Assembly (NCBI GenBank): GCA_963727915.1 | Contig: CAVSID010000001.1 | Location: 744,001-808,000 of the forward strand | Direction: 5' to 3' | Length of the DNA: 64,000 nucleotides | Source: CAWAND01 sp963727915 | GTDB taxonomy: Bacteria; Chloroflexota; Anaerolineae; Anaerolineales; E44-bin32 | Part shown: positions 19,432-28,547 of the stretch, piece after piece | How the letters are laid out: every line of letters begins with the position of its first letter | How positions within the stretch are numbered: the first letter of the stretch is position 1 | Position numbers and translations under genes: made by a program | Notes under the pieces: model-generated | What the model was told of the DNA's origin: nothing | Databases searched by the model: none | What the model saw: the letters and a program-made list of their open reading frames with translations, nothing else

Positions 19432-20070
19432 CTAGCGTTGCATAAGGGATTTGGCCAGCGTTACGGCTCGGCTGGCATCCTCTCCGTAGCCATCGGCACC
19501 GATCTGATCGGCGAACTCGGGGGTTACGGGGGCGCCTCCAACGATGATCTTGACCCCGGCACGCAGACCAGCTGTATTGAGAGCGGAGATCGTGGTCGCC
19601 ATATTCGACATTGTTGTTGTGAGCAGTGCTGAAAGGGCGACTATGTCGGGCTTGTTCGCCTTCACCGCCTCCACGAACTGCACAGGCGTCACGCTCCGAC
19701 CGAGGTCTATGATGTCGAAACCGGCCCCCTCGAGCATCAAACAGACCAAGTTCTTCCCGATGTCGTGCAAGTCGCCCTGGACGGTCCCCGCCACAACGAG
19801 GCCAGCTGCTTTGACATTAGCTTGGATCAGATGCGGCTTAAGCAGGCTCAGGCCATTCTGCATGGCCCTCGCGGCGATCATCATCTCGGGCACGAAGAAC
19901 TCGCCGCTCTCGAACAGGTTGCCGACCTCGGCCATGGCGGCGACCATCCCCTTGTTGAGGATGGTCTCTGGCCCAATTCCCTGTGCCAGAGCTTCCTCGA
20001 TCTTCGCGGCTGTAAGCTGATCGTCCCCATTGACGATTGCTCTGTAGATTTCTGACAACAGGTCGTCCAT
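19432..20070 (-). CDS. Methyltransferase corrinoid protein (MtaC/MtbC-like)
   Basis: A 212-residue cobalamin-binding protein. The N-terminal four-helix cap domain (residues 1-85; MVAAMAEVGNLFESGEFFVP) shields the methyl group, and the Rossmann domain has the lower-ligand motif Asp100-x-His102-x-x-Gly105 in GDLHDIGKNLV, followed by LGRSVTP and VGGAPVT. Such proteins carry a methyl group between a substrate methyltransferase and an acceptor methyltransferase. Start ATG 20070 is chosen because GGAGG stands upstream and the family begins there; an in-frame ATG at 20154 is a less likely start. It lies 394 bases after the UroD-family methyltransferase gene, on the same strand. Confidence 0.95.
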   Translation of the reverse strand: MDDLLSEIYRAIVNGDDQLTAAKIEEALAQGIGPETILNKGMVAAMAEVGNLFESGEFFVPEMMIAARAMQNGLSLLKPHLIQANVKAAGLVVAGTVQGDLHDIGKNLVCLMLEGAGFDIIDLGRSVTPVQFVEAVKANKPDIVALSALLTTTMSNMATTISALNTAGLRAGVKIIVGGAPVTPEFADQIGADGYGEDASRAVTLAKSLMQR

Positions 20071-20464
20071 ATTCTTCTGCGTACCTCCAATTGTCATCCA
20101 GTTGAGAACAATCAGGGCGGGGAACGGCGCAACGGTTTTTGCAGGCCGACGCATATACAGCGTGCGACCCCAAGTGAATACTGGTGCGCAACCGTATCAA
20201 ATCCGCGCCCCCCTGCATCGTGTCAGAAGAGACGGGCCGAGAGGCGAGACCGTTCCCGTCGCCTCAGCGCCCCGGATTCAGAGCAAGCCCTCGGGCGGAC
20301 CGCTGGGGTGACGATTTCCCTGGTGCGGCGGCCCCATTGGGCTTCGTATGGTGGCTGGCGCGCATGCAGATTGGCCCGAAGGCCCACGGGGCGGATGCTT
20401 GGCCAATCCATGACCAGCGGACGGAAGCGTAAGTTGCAGTGAGTAGGGACGCGCCCCGAAGGGT
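20071..20464. other. 394-base gap between the UroD-type methyltransferase and corrinoid-protein genes
   Basis: No open frame with coding character is seen. The gap is much longer than others in this cluster (which are 0-100 bases), so it may hold a promoter for the corrinoid gene. The only clear element is the GGAGG ribosome binding site just before 20070. I looked for a cobalamin riboswitch on the minus strand and found no B12-box. Confidence 0.5.
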
Positions 20465-21511
20465 CTAGCGATAGGCCCCGAACTCCTTAGCGGCTTTGCT
20501 CATGAGATGGATGTGATAGGGAGGCACGCTGGCCGGTATGTCACACCCGCCCATAAAAATAAACCCACTCTTGATCTGTTTGCCGATCTCGATGTTCTCT
20601 CGGCAAGCCTCGAAGATCTCGTCAGCTTCGCCTGTGACGACAAGATCGGGCTTGATGTTGCCACAAATGATCTCGTTCGGGAAGATCTCCGCCGCCTGTA
20701 GCAAATCTACTTCACTCCCAAAACTCAGAATCCCGGGATCTCCCCACGGGAGTCGAGCAAGCAGAGGCAGATTTCTGTTCTGATCGCCGCATATGTGGTC
20801 ATAGATATGCTTGACACCCTGGTCCAATGCATATTGGTGCAATTCCGCTCGGTAGGGGAGCACCAACCCTTCATACATCCGCGGGGAAATGAGGCCATCG
20901 GTCGGGGAGGCGATCCTCGGGAGCACCCTTTCGGCGCCGAATTCGGAAATGAACAGGTCGGCAACCTGCTTCAAGTGGTCTGTCACCAGGCGCATAACGT
21001 GGTGGACAGCCTCGGGCTCGGCCGCCGACCATTCCAGGAATTGTTCGACCCCACACAGGTTTGCCCCGAATGTGAACGGGCTGCCGTAGATGAACGCAAT
21101 TTGGGTTTGATGCTCTTCCTGGAGCTTGGCGAATTCCAGCATACGCGGCAGACAGCCGGCGCTGCGCACATCCGGCAACTTCAGTTTGTAGACGTCATCT
21201 AACGATTCCACGGGGCGTCGAGAGACCGACGGCCCCGACGACCACCGATCCGCTGGCCAGGCGATCTCCCCGCCGAATTCCCAGGCCCCGTAGGCAACAA
21301 ACGTATAGAACGGTGCCACTTCCGCATCGTATTGTTCCATGGTCCAAGCCTGGGCTTGAAAGCTCCGCTCGGGGAACTCAAAGATATCCGCCTTGGCGAT
21401 GCCGGTGTTGGTGGCGCAGAAGCTGTAGCCCTTGTGCACAAACGGCACACAGTCCACGGGATGGCGCCGAAGCAGGGCAGCGATTCGCTCGTTTTGTGTC
21501 ATGGGTTGCAT
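20465..21511 (-). CDS. UroD/MtaA-family methyltransferase
   Basis: A 348-residue TIM-barrel protein of the uroporphyrinogen decarboxylase superfamily, methyltransferase branch. The zinc-type motif His239-x-Cys241 (YDHICGDQNRN) and a distant Cys323 (FMGGCDIPASVP) match the HxC...C pattern of MtaA/MtbA-like corrinoid methyltransferases; true decarboxylases lack it. The GCDIP block and VPPYHIHLM end are typical of this branch. Zinc activates a thiol or other acceptor, or the protein removes a methyl group from the substrate. The adjacent corrinoid protein is its evident partner. Start ATG 21511 has AAGGA 11 bases before; an upstream ATG at 21601 overlaps the alcohol dehydrogenase gene. Confidence 0.9.
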   Translation of the reverse strand: MQPMTQNERIAALLRRHPVDCVPFVHKGYSFCATNTGIAKADIFEFPERSFQAQAWTMEQYDAEVAPFYTFVAYGAWEFGGEIAWPADRWSSGPSVSRRPVESLDDVYKLKLPDVRSAGCLPRMLEFAKLQEEHQTQIAFIYGSPFTFGANLCGVEQFLEWSAAEPEAVHHVMRLVTDHLKQVADLFISEFGAERVLPRIASPTDGLISPRMYEGLVLPYRAELHQYALDQGVKHIYDHICGDQNRNLPLLARLPWGDPGILSFGSEVDLLQAAEIFPNEIICGNIKPDLVVTGEADEIFEACRENIEIGKQIKSGFIFMGGCDIPASVPPYHIHLMSKAAKEFGAYR

Positions 21512-21533
21512 ATGCAGAAGGTCCTTTCCGGCT

Positions 21534-22595
21534 CTACATCGTGTTGGGGTCAATTGCGAATTTGATGCCCTCGTACCGGCGAACCCTTGCGAAGGCGTCA
21601 AGGAGTTGATTCAATGGCAGTTCCTCGGTGATGAACTGGCGCCCGTCCACCTGCCGGCTAGCCAGTAAATTGAAGGCTCGCCGATAGTCGTCCGGATCCT
21701 GGTGGTAGACGCCGATAAGGGTGTGTTCCTCATAGTGCATAGCGCGGGTGTCGAGTGAAATTGTCGTGCCGGATTTGCACCCGCCGTGGAAGACGACAGT
21801 CCCGGCTTTGCGGATCATTTGAACTGCTTCTTCCCACGCCGGCGGCTTGCCGGCCGCCTCAAGTGCCACATCAACGCCCCGGTTGCCGTCTGTGAGTCCC
21901 TTGACGATCTTCACTCGTTCGGCGGGGTCGGTGAATTGGCGAATGTCAATGAACTCGTTCACGCCAAACCCGGCTGCAACCCGCCTGCGCTCCTCAGTGA
22001 TTTGACCAGAAAGGATGACACGGGCACCACGCAGGTGCGCAAGCCGAGACAACATGAGTCCCAAGGGTCCAGATCCCAAGACAACGACACTGTCGCCCGG
22101 GAGAATTCCAGAGCGACGGATGCAGTGAACGGCGGTGCCCAAAGGCTCAGAGACGGCAGCTTCCTCGTAGGTCATGCCATCCGGGAGCTTATACACATTG
22201 TGTTTGACCATGCGCTCCGGAATCACAATGTACTCAGCATAGGCCCCGTTCAGAATGAGCAGGTTCTCGCACAGATTCCGGTGGCCGATCTTGCAGTAGA
22301 AGCACTGCCCACAAGGGACTGCATTGCACGTGCAGACGCGGTCTCCCACACTCAACTCGGCTACGCCTTCGCCCAATGCAACGACATCACCACTGAATTC
22401 GTGACCAAACGTTGAAGGCACCTTTGGGATAATCGTAGGATGTCCTCGTTCGTAGGTCTTGATGTCCGTCCCGCAGGTTAGCGCCGCTTTGATTCGGACC
22501 AACAATTCCCCGGGTCCTGGCTCGGGGATATCGATCCGCTCAAATCGCACATCCATGGGTGCGTAAAACATGGCTGCATTCATCTGGTCTGTCAT
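21534..22595 (-). CDS. Zinc-dependent alcohol/polyol dehydrogenase (MDR family)
   Basis: A 353-residue medium-chain dehydrogenase. Visible are the catalytic zinc site Cys (ALTCGTDIKTYE) and His-Glu (TFGHEFSGDVVALGEGV), the structural zinc Cys cluster (CNAVPCGQCFYCKIGHRNLC) and the NAD-binding GSGPLGLMLSRLA. It resembles sorbitol, threonine or galactitol dehydrogenases, so a polyol or hydroxy-sugar is a likely substrate. A stretch near the end, YHQDPDDYRRAFNLLASRQVD, is usual for the sorbitol/threonine branch. It lies 23 bases before the UroD-type gene and 45 after deoC, in one cluster. Intact. Confidence 0.92.
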   Translation of the reverse strand: MTDQMNAAMFYAPMDVRFERIDIPEPGPGELLVRIKAALTCGTDIKTYERGHPTIIPKVPSTFGHEFSGDVVALGEGVAELSVGDRVCTCNAVPCGQCFYCKIGHRNLCENLLILNGAYAEYIVIPERMVKHNVYKLPDGMTYEEAAVSEPLGTAVHCIRRSGILPGDSVVVLGSGPLGLMLSRLAHLRGARVILSGQITEERRRVAAGFGVNEFIDIRQFTDPAERVKIVKGLTDGNRGVDVALEAAGKPPAWEEAVQMIRKAGTVVFHGGCKSGTTISLDTRAMHYEEHTLIGVYHQDPDDYRRAFNLLASRQVDGRQFITEELPLNQLLDAFARVRRYEGIKFAIDPNTM

Positions 22596-22640
22596 TGACT
22601 CTTCTCCGCCGAAGCAGGAAATAGGAGGGTTGGTGGCGGG

Positions 22641-23354
22641 TCAATCCAGTTGTCTGAGGGTTCCATCAGCTTCCCGGCGTACGGCATCATCCAAAATGGC
22701 CGCTGTGGCTCGCGTCCCGATCATCGAAGCGCCGGCTCGCCTGTAGGCAAGGACTTCGTCGAGCGTGCGGATCCCTCCGGCGGGTTTGACCTGGACAGCC
22801 GGGCTGCAAGACCGCCGCATCAACGCCACGATGTCCAGGCTGGCCCCGGCCGGGCCATATCCGGTCGAAGTCTTCACGAAATCGGCCCCCGCGTGCTCGC
22901 TGATTTCGCAAGCGCGGACGACACGCTCTTCGGTCAGATAACACGTTTCGAAAATCACTTTAACCGGCACGCCGCGAGCGTGTCCCACCTCCACGATGGC
23001 TCGAATGTCCTGCTCGACGTAGTCAAAATGCCCCGTAACCAAACGGCTGATCGCCAACACCATATCCAGGTGGGCGGCGCCATTGTCCATCGCGAGATTG
23101 GCCTCGAAAACCTTGGCCGCCGTAAGATTCGAACCGTGGGGGAAATCGACGACGGTACTGACCTTGATCTGCGTGCCGTCAAGGGCCTCCACAGCCTTGG
23201 GAACATCATAGGGGGCGACCATGACCGTGGCACATTTGTATCTTCTGACCAGCCCCAATCCTTCTTCGAATTCTTCGTCGGTCAGTGTCGGTCGCAAAAG
23301 GGAATGGTCGATCATTCGGGCGATGTCGAGCATAGTAAGGGTGTCTGGGGGCAT
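22641..23354 (-). CDS. deoC: DeoC-type aldolase (deoxyribose-phosphate aldolase family)
   Basis: A 237-residue class I aldolase with the DeoC pattern. The Schiff-base lysine is in DFVKTSTGYGPAGAS, the second catalytic lysine in PAVQVKPAGGIRTLDE, and the supporting block is VPVKVIFETCYLTEE. DeoC cleaves 2-deoxyribose-5-phosphate to glyceraldehyde-3-phosphate and acetaldehyde. In a sugar cluster with an FGGY kinase and dehydrogenases, it may act on another deoxy-sugar phosphate. ATG 23354 lies just downstream (12 bases) of the GntR regulator stop. Intact. Confidence 0.9.
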   Translation of the reverse strand: MPPDTLTMLDIARMIDHSLLRPTLTDEEFEEGLGLVRRYKCATVMVAPYDVPKAVEALDGTQIKVSTVVDFPHGSNLTAAKVFEANLAMDNGAAHLDMVLAISRLVTGHFDYVEQDIRAIVEVGHARGVPVKVIFETCYLTEERVVRACEISEHAGADFVKTSTGYGPAGASLDIVALMRRSCSPAVQVKPAGGIRTLDEVLAYRRAGASMIGTRATAAILDDAVRREADGTLRQLD

Positions 23355-23366
23355 GGGATTCGAGTC

Positions 23367-24143
23367 CTAAGTGTGGGGCCAGGCGTGGCGGTTGCCTTCC
23401 ATGACGAAGCGGATACGGATCAGATAGACGCCCGAAGCGTAGGTCACGGGCACATCATTGTTCGTCATAGAAATGCGTGTTCTCAGGAGAACCGGCGTGT
23501 CTTCCTGCACCTCAAGCAGCTTGGCTTGCCGTCCCTGGACCGCCATGGGGCTCACGGTATCGATGGCCCGAGTGACCTCAACCCCGTACTTCTCCATAAG
23601 GATGTAGTAGGTTGATTGTCCGAGCCCCGAGTCTCTGAACATGGTCTGGTCGAGACCCGGCACATATTTCTCGCATGCGTACCACTTCTCAAGGGCCATG
23701 GGTCGTTCATCGACGAATTGCAGGCGCTCCAAGGAGACGACCGATTCAGATGGGTCGAGCTTGAGAGAATCTGCCACGCTGGCGGGCACAGGGATTCGAC
23801 CGAAATGCAGGATTTTGGTCGTGAGATTGAACCCGTGGTTCATCATCTCGTTAGTAAAACTGGCCAGATCGGACATCTTCGTCTCGAGATGGGTGGCCGA
23901 CACAATCGTTCCCTTGGACCGTCGCCTCTCGAGCAAACCCTGATAGACAAGATCGCCTATAGCCTGCCGGATCGTAGAACGGCTCACGCCGAATCGCTCT
24001 TGGAGCTCTGCCTCCGTTGGAATGCACTCCCCCGGTGGATACGTGCCATCGCCGATTTCGTTGCGCAGGATTCGTCCGATTTGGAAGTACAAGGGAATCG
24101 GCGTGCGTCGGTCGACTTCTCTGGAAGCGTCAGGCACGGTCAT
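23367..24143 (-). CDS. GntR family regulator with UTRA domain (first of two)
   Basis: A 258-residue regulator: winged helix at about 16-82 with a canonical recognition helix (FGVSRSTIRQAIGDLVYQG) and wing (LERRRSKGTIV), then a UTRA ligand domain (about 100-250; LGQSTYYILMEKYGV, VLLRTRISMTNNDVP). HutC-subfamily repressors of this kind sense a sugar, amino acid or related metabolite and control the genes around them. ATG 24143 follows AAGGGGGGTGAG. It is seven bases after the 2-hydroxyacid dehydrogenase gene. It probably controls this cluster, perhaps through the palindrome upstream of the kinase gene. Confidence 0.92.
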   Translation of the reverse strand: MTVPDASREVDRRTPIPLYFQIGRILRNEIGDGTYPPGECIPTEAELQERFGVSRSTIRQAIGDLVYQGLLERRRSKGTIVSATHLETKMSDLASFTNEMMNHGFNLTTKILHFGRIPVPASVADSLKLDPSESVVSLERLQFVDERPMALEKWYACEKYVPGLDQTMFRDSGLGQSTYYILMEKYGVEVTRAIDTVSPMAVQGRQAKLLEVQEDTPVLLRTRISMTNNDVPVTYASGVYLIRIRFVMEGNRHAWPHT

Positions 24144-24150
24144 GAATTGC

Positions 24151-25209
24151 TCACCCCCCTTGATGTTCGGAATACTCGGGATTGACGCAGAACCTGGGTG
24201 TTTCATTTCGCACAATGTAGTCGTAGAGACCCTCGCACAGGACCTTCGCCCCAATTTCTGCTGCCTGGATGGATGCGCCTGCCAGATGAGATGTGGCCGT
24301 GACGTTGTCAAGGGAATAGAGGGGGCTGTCGTCGGGTGGCGGTTCGGCCTCGAAGATATCCAGGGCAGCGCCGGCGATCCGTTGATTTGTCAGCGCCTCA
24401 TAGAGCGCATCGTGTTGGATCATCTCACCGCGGGCGGTGTTGATCAGATAAGCCGAAGATTTCATCAAGCCGAGCTGCTTCTCGCCGATCAACCCGGTGG
24501 TCTCCGGTGTCAGACGTGCGTGGAGGAGACAAAATCCGATCTTTCGAGCAGCGAATCGAGGTCGACGGGTTCGCAACCAAGCTCGTTTATCTCATCGGCC
24601 GAGATGTAGGGGTCGTATGCCAGGACCTCGGCGCCAAACGCCTGGACCAGCTTGGCGACCTTTCCCCCAATCGCCCCCAGGCCCACCAACCCCACCACGG
24701 CTGAGTTGAGCTCGTTGCCCACCGCCTGGAGGACGTACAGATCTCCCGCGCCATCTCTTACTTGTCATCAACGACATGTGGCTTCGGGTGATGTTGCGGG
24801 ACTGTGCCAGCATCATGCCGACGGTGTACTCGGCCGCGGCGCCCGAATTGCGGCCGGGCGCATACAGGACCGGAATGCCGCGGCTGGTGCAGGCTGTCCA
24901 GTTGATGTTCACCGGTCCGCCGCGGGCCGCGCCGACGACGCGAAGCTTGGGCGCAGCATCGATGACTTTCTGGGTGATCGGGGCGGTATGGGTGATGGCC
25001 ATCTCGACATCCCCGATGACCTTGATTACCTCGTTTTCATCACCCACGAACTCTCGTACCTCGTCAGTGGCCATGACAGGCGCAATGGGCCAATGGTCGG
25101 TTTGGTACACGCATTCGAATGTGGTATCGGCGTCCTTAAAGGCCTCTCGAAGCGCCTCTTCAAGGACTTCGTTGGTCAAGAACAGGTCTCCAAGGATGGC
25201 GATCTTCAT
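24151..25209 (-). CDS. D-isomer-specific 2-hydroxyacid dehydrogenase, two frameshifts
   Basis: NAD-dependent dehydrogenase of the D-3-phosphoglycerate/glyoxylate reductase group. The N-terminus MKIAILGDLFLTNEVLEEAL and the catalytic-domain hinge (GRNSGAAAEYTVGMMLAQSR) are in one frame. After about 24750 the Rossmann motif VVGLVGLGAIGGKVAKLV follows in a second, and after about 24535 the rest in a third, with the catalytic Arg in NTARGEM, Glu in FEAEPP and His in TSHLAGAS. About 350 residues. Breaks look like assembly indels. It would oxidise or reduce a 2-hydroxy/2-keto acid derived from the sugar. Confidence 0.88.
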
Positions 25210-25254
25210 GAGTTTACCTCGTGAACCCTGAGCGGTCGATGTGAGCAGTGATGG

Positions 25255-26233
25255 TCAGGCCGTCACGGCATGGTGCTCGTATTCTGACAGGAGGGAGTTG
25301 ACCTTGGCCCAGTCTTCCGGCCCAAGTTGTGTCGACGCCGCCCTGATGTTCTCCTCAACCTGCGATGGCATTCGAGCCCCAGCGATGGCGCCGGTGATCT
25401 CGGGCCGGCGCAGCACCCATGCCAAGGCAATGTTGGCGACGGTGCAGTCATTGGCGGCTGCGATCGGTCGCAGCCCATCCACAAGATCCAGTACTAGGTC
25501 GAGCAGAGGGGCTTTGAAAAGGGGATCGCCGTGCCGCCAATCGTCTTGTGGTAGGCTCCGGGCCCGTTCCACCGTAAAGGATCCGGATAGCAGCCCGGCC
25601 TGCATTGGACTGTAGGCAATCACGCCAATCCCGTGCTCGGCGCAGTAACCCAGGACGCCCTTCTCGACATCGCGCTTGAGCATGGAGTACGGGGGCTGCA
25701 ACGATGTAATCGGATGAATGGGACGGATGCGCTCCATCTGTTCGACGGAGAAGTTGCTGATGCCGCCGTAGCGGACTTTGCCCTCTCGTATCAGGTCGGA
25801 GATTGCGCCCCAACCCTCCTCGATGCCCTCATCCGGCAGAGGCCAATGTATCTGGTAAAGGTCGATGTAATCTGTCTGCAACCGGGCAAGACTCGATTCG
25901 CACTCGGCTTTGATGCTGTCTGCGACCAGATGACCATAGATATCGCTACCGTCCTCTTTCCACAAGATCCCGCACTTTGTGGCAAGAAAGACCTGATCAC
26001 GGCGGCCCTTGAGCGCTTGACCGACGATCTCCTCTGAATGGCCGTGGCCGTAGCCCTTGGCCGTGTCGATCCAGTTGATCCCCAAGTCCAGGGCCCGGTG
26101 GATGGTTGCGATGGAATTGGAGTTCCTCTTGGGGGCCCCACCCATAGGGGTTGTCGCCCCCGCCGATGGCCCAAGTGCCTAGGCCTATCGTGGTGAACAT
26201 CATGTCGGATGTGCCCAGTTGCCGCTTTTGCAT
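25255..26233 (-). CDS. Aldo/keto reductase, one frameshift
   Basis: NAD(P)H-dependent aldo/keto reductase, about 325 residues, (beta/alpha)8 barrel. Catalytic residues are seen in order: Asp and Tyr in INWIDTAKGYGHG, Lys in FLATKCGILW and His in DLYQIHWPLPDEG. The N-terminus MQKRQLGTSDMMFTTIGLGT is in another frame before about 26140. It is nearest in style to the sugar- and polyol-related AKR group (YhdN/IolS-like). It ends with the usual dinucleotide-binding block (AGARMPSQVEENIRA). Within the transport/catabolic cluster it probably acts on a sugar aldehyde or ketone. Confidence 0.9.
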
Positions 26234-26274
26234 GATGCCTCCCTTCCCGCCTGGTCAGGGCGGAGCAAAGCCGA

Positions 26275-27374
26275 TCAGCCAAGCCGAAGGTGCGAGACGG
26301 CGTCAAAGTAGTGGAAACGTTCTGCCCGGAATTTCAGTCCGATGCGGCTGTTAAGTTCCGGCAGGTCGTCGGTGTTGATCTTGGCCTTGGTCGAGGCGCC
26401 ATCTGAGACTACAGTGATGATCGAAATCTGTCCCAGCGTCTCCCTGAGCGCGACCTCCCCGGCGATGTGAGCCATGGAATCCCCTTGATTACACAACTGG
26501 ATGTCGCTGGGGCGGATGCCAATCAGCACCCGGCCGCCTTCTAGCGTATTCAACTTGTCTCGGATCTCCGCCGGAAGCTGGGTTGGGGCGCCTGTGCCCA
26601 GGCGTAGCCTGGCGGACCCGTCGTGCACATCGGCCTCGATGATATTCATAGGGGGCTCACCGACGAAGCGCGCCACGAACAGGTTGGCTGGCCGAGTGTA
26701 CACCTCGTCGGGCGGCCCTACCTGTTCCAAGACACCTTCATTGAGCACAGCGATCATATCGCCCATCGAAAGGGCTTCCAACTGGTCTGGAGTGGCGTAG
26801 ATCGTCGTAACCCCCAATTCCCGCTGGATCTTCTTGAGTTCGGCGCGCATGTGGTGGCGAAGCTTGGCATCGAGATGGGCGATGGGTTCGTCCAGAAGGT
26901 AGACCTGAGGGCTTCGGACGAGTGTGCGGCCAAGAGCCACACGCTGCTTCTGGCCTCCAGAGAGCTCCCGCGGGTACCGGTCAAGTAGGTCATCAATGCC
27001 GAGCATCTCGGCGATGGCGTTGACCCTCTCCTGCCCCTGCTCCTGGGTAAACTCCGATCGGCGTCGTGGCGCCTGGAGGGGGAAGAGCAGGTTCTGATTG
27101 ACGGTGAAATGGGGGTAGAGGGCATAGGCCTCGAATGCGGTGGCCACATCTCTCCCCTGGGGAAATCTCGCGTGACGTCGACGTCGTTGAGCAGCACGGC
27201 GCCATCGTTGGGATGTTCGATGCCGGAAATGATGTTGATCGTGGTGGACTTGCCGGCGCCAGATGCGCCCAGCAGCACGAAGAACTGGCCATCAGGGATG
27301 GTGAAGTTGACCGAGTTCAATGCAGCCACATCGCCAAACCGTTTTGTGATATTGCGCAGCTCTACCTTGGCCAT
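26275..27374 (-). CDS. Sugar ABC importer ATPase 1 (UgpC/MalK type) lacking the switch histidine; one frameshift
   Basis: About 366 residues. Walker A LLGASGAGKST, signature RELSGGQKQRVALGR and Walker B VYLLDEPIAHLDAK are intact, followed by a TOBE-like regulatory domain (GGRVLIGIRPSDIQL). The H-loop position reads IYATPDQLEALSMGD, so the switch histidine that normally follows Thr is Pro; its partner has THDQ. Asymmetric pairs with one degenerate site are known in glycerol-type importers (GlpS/GlpT). A frame change near 27160 splits the Q-loop region. The MAKVELRNITKRFGDVAALN start at 27374 has an AACGTCATG context; the gene lies 15 bases after its partner. Confidence 0.9.
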
Positions 27375-27389
27375 GACGTTCTCCGCCGG

Positions 27390-28502
27390 TCAACCCTGAT
27401 CACGGGCGAGGACACTCATCCCCGTTTCGATGTCAAAGAAGTGGATATGGCGCTGGTCGAACGAGACCTGAAGCAGTTCGCCGATCGTCGGCCGAAGATC
27501 GCCCAAGACTTGTGCCAGAAACGACACCGACGACCCCATCTGCAGGCTGATGATGGTTCGGTCGCCCTCCTGCTCTGAGAAATCGACAGGCACGGCAAAG
27601 CTATCTGGCCTGGGGGCCGTCTGGATCAGCACATCCTCCGGGCGGATGCCGAGCTTGACCTGGCTGCCGTCGGACAGGGCCCCGAGTTTGGCGGCAACGT
27701 CATCTTGGAGTCGGATTTTGAAGGCGGGTGAGACTGTGAAGAGCTGGTCGTCCTCCCGGACGAGTTCGCAATCCATGAGGTTCATGGGCGGTTCGCCGAT
27801 GAAGCCGCCGACGAACTCGTTGATCGGGTGCCTGTAGATCTCGAGCGGGGTGCCGATTTGCTGGATGCGTCCCAGGTTCATAATGGCGATGCGGTCCGCC
27901 ATGGCCATTGACTCAATCTGGTCGTGGGTGATGTACAGGGTCGTGACTCCCAGTTGGTTGACCTCGGCCTTGAGCTCATCACGCATCTGTTCTCTGAGGC
28001 CGGCATCCAGGTGGGAGATGGGCTCATCCATGATCAGGACGGCAGGTTTGCGGACAATCGCCCGACCGATCGCCACGCGCTGCATCTCCCCACCGCTCAG
28101 CCGCCGGACATTGGTGTTCTGGATTCGCCCCAGCCGTAGGAACCGGATGACGTCTTTCACCTTGTCGTCGATCACCTGCGGGGAGGCCTTGCGCACCCGG
28201 AGTGGGAAAGCGATATTCTCATAGACGGTCAGATTCGGGTACAGAGCCCAGTTTTCGAACACCATGGCGATGTTGCGCTGACTGGGGGACTTCTTGTTGA
28301 CGACTTCCCCGTCCAGCAGGATCTCGCCCCGGGTCACTTCTTCGAGACCGGCGATCATGCGCAGCGTCGAGGACTTGCCGCAGCCCGAAGGGCCCAGGAT
28401 GGAGAAGAATTCGCCATCCTCGCATTTCCAAGATGCGTCGACGACGGCGCGGACTTTTCCCCCGTAGATCTTCCAAGCATTCCGAAGCTCAACGCTAGCC
28501 AA
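27390..28502 (-). CDS. Sugar ABC importer ATPase 2 (MalK type, canonical)
   Basis: An intact 370-residue ATPase: Walker A LGPSGCGKSSTLRMIAGLEE, Q-loop VFENWALYPNLTVYENIAF, signature RRLSGGEMQRVAIGRA, Walker B AVLIMDEPISHLDAG and switch His in LYITHDQIESMAMAD. It has a C-terminal TOBE regulatory domain. With its adjacent paralogue it likely forms a heterodimer that drives the two permeases encoded just upstream in transcription order. It belongs to the carbohydrate uptake transporter-1 family. One oddity is GGEMQRVA where GGQ/GGM is common. Confidence 0.94.
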   Translation of the reverse strand: MASVELRNAWKIYGGKVRAVVDASWKCEDGEFFSILGPSGCGKSSTLRMIAGLEEVTRGEILLDGEVVNKKSPSQRNIAMVFENWALYPNLTVYENIAFPLRVRKASPQVIDDKVKDVIRFLRLGRIQNTNVRRLSGGEMQRVAIGRAIVRKPAVLIMDEPISHLDAGLREQMRDELKAEVNQLGVTTLYITHDQIESMAMADRIAIMNLGRIQQIGTPLEIYRHPINEFVGGFIGEPPMNLMDCELVREDDQLFTVSPAFKIRLQDDVAAKLGALSDGSQVKLGIRPEDVLIQTAPRPDSFAVPVDFSEQEGDRTIISLQMGSSVSFLAQVLGDLRPTIGELLQVSFDQRHIHFFDIETGMSVLARDQG

Positions 28503-28547
28503 TGGATTTGCTCCCCGGAGACTGATCCATGGGTTCCAACTCCCTCG

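Noticed and set aside
20071..20464. Cobalamin riboswitch upstream of the corrinoid-protein gene
   Set aside because: One stretch on the minus strand (a GAATCCGGGGCGCTGAGG run) recalls part of the riboswitch, but the B12-box and the rest of the core are missing.
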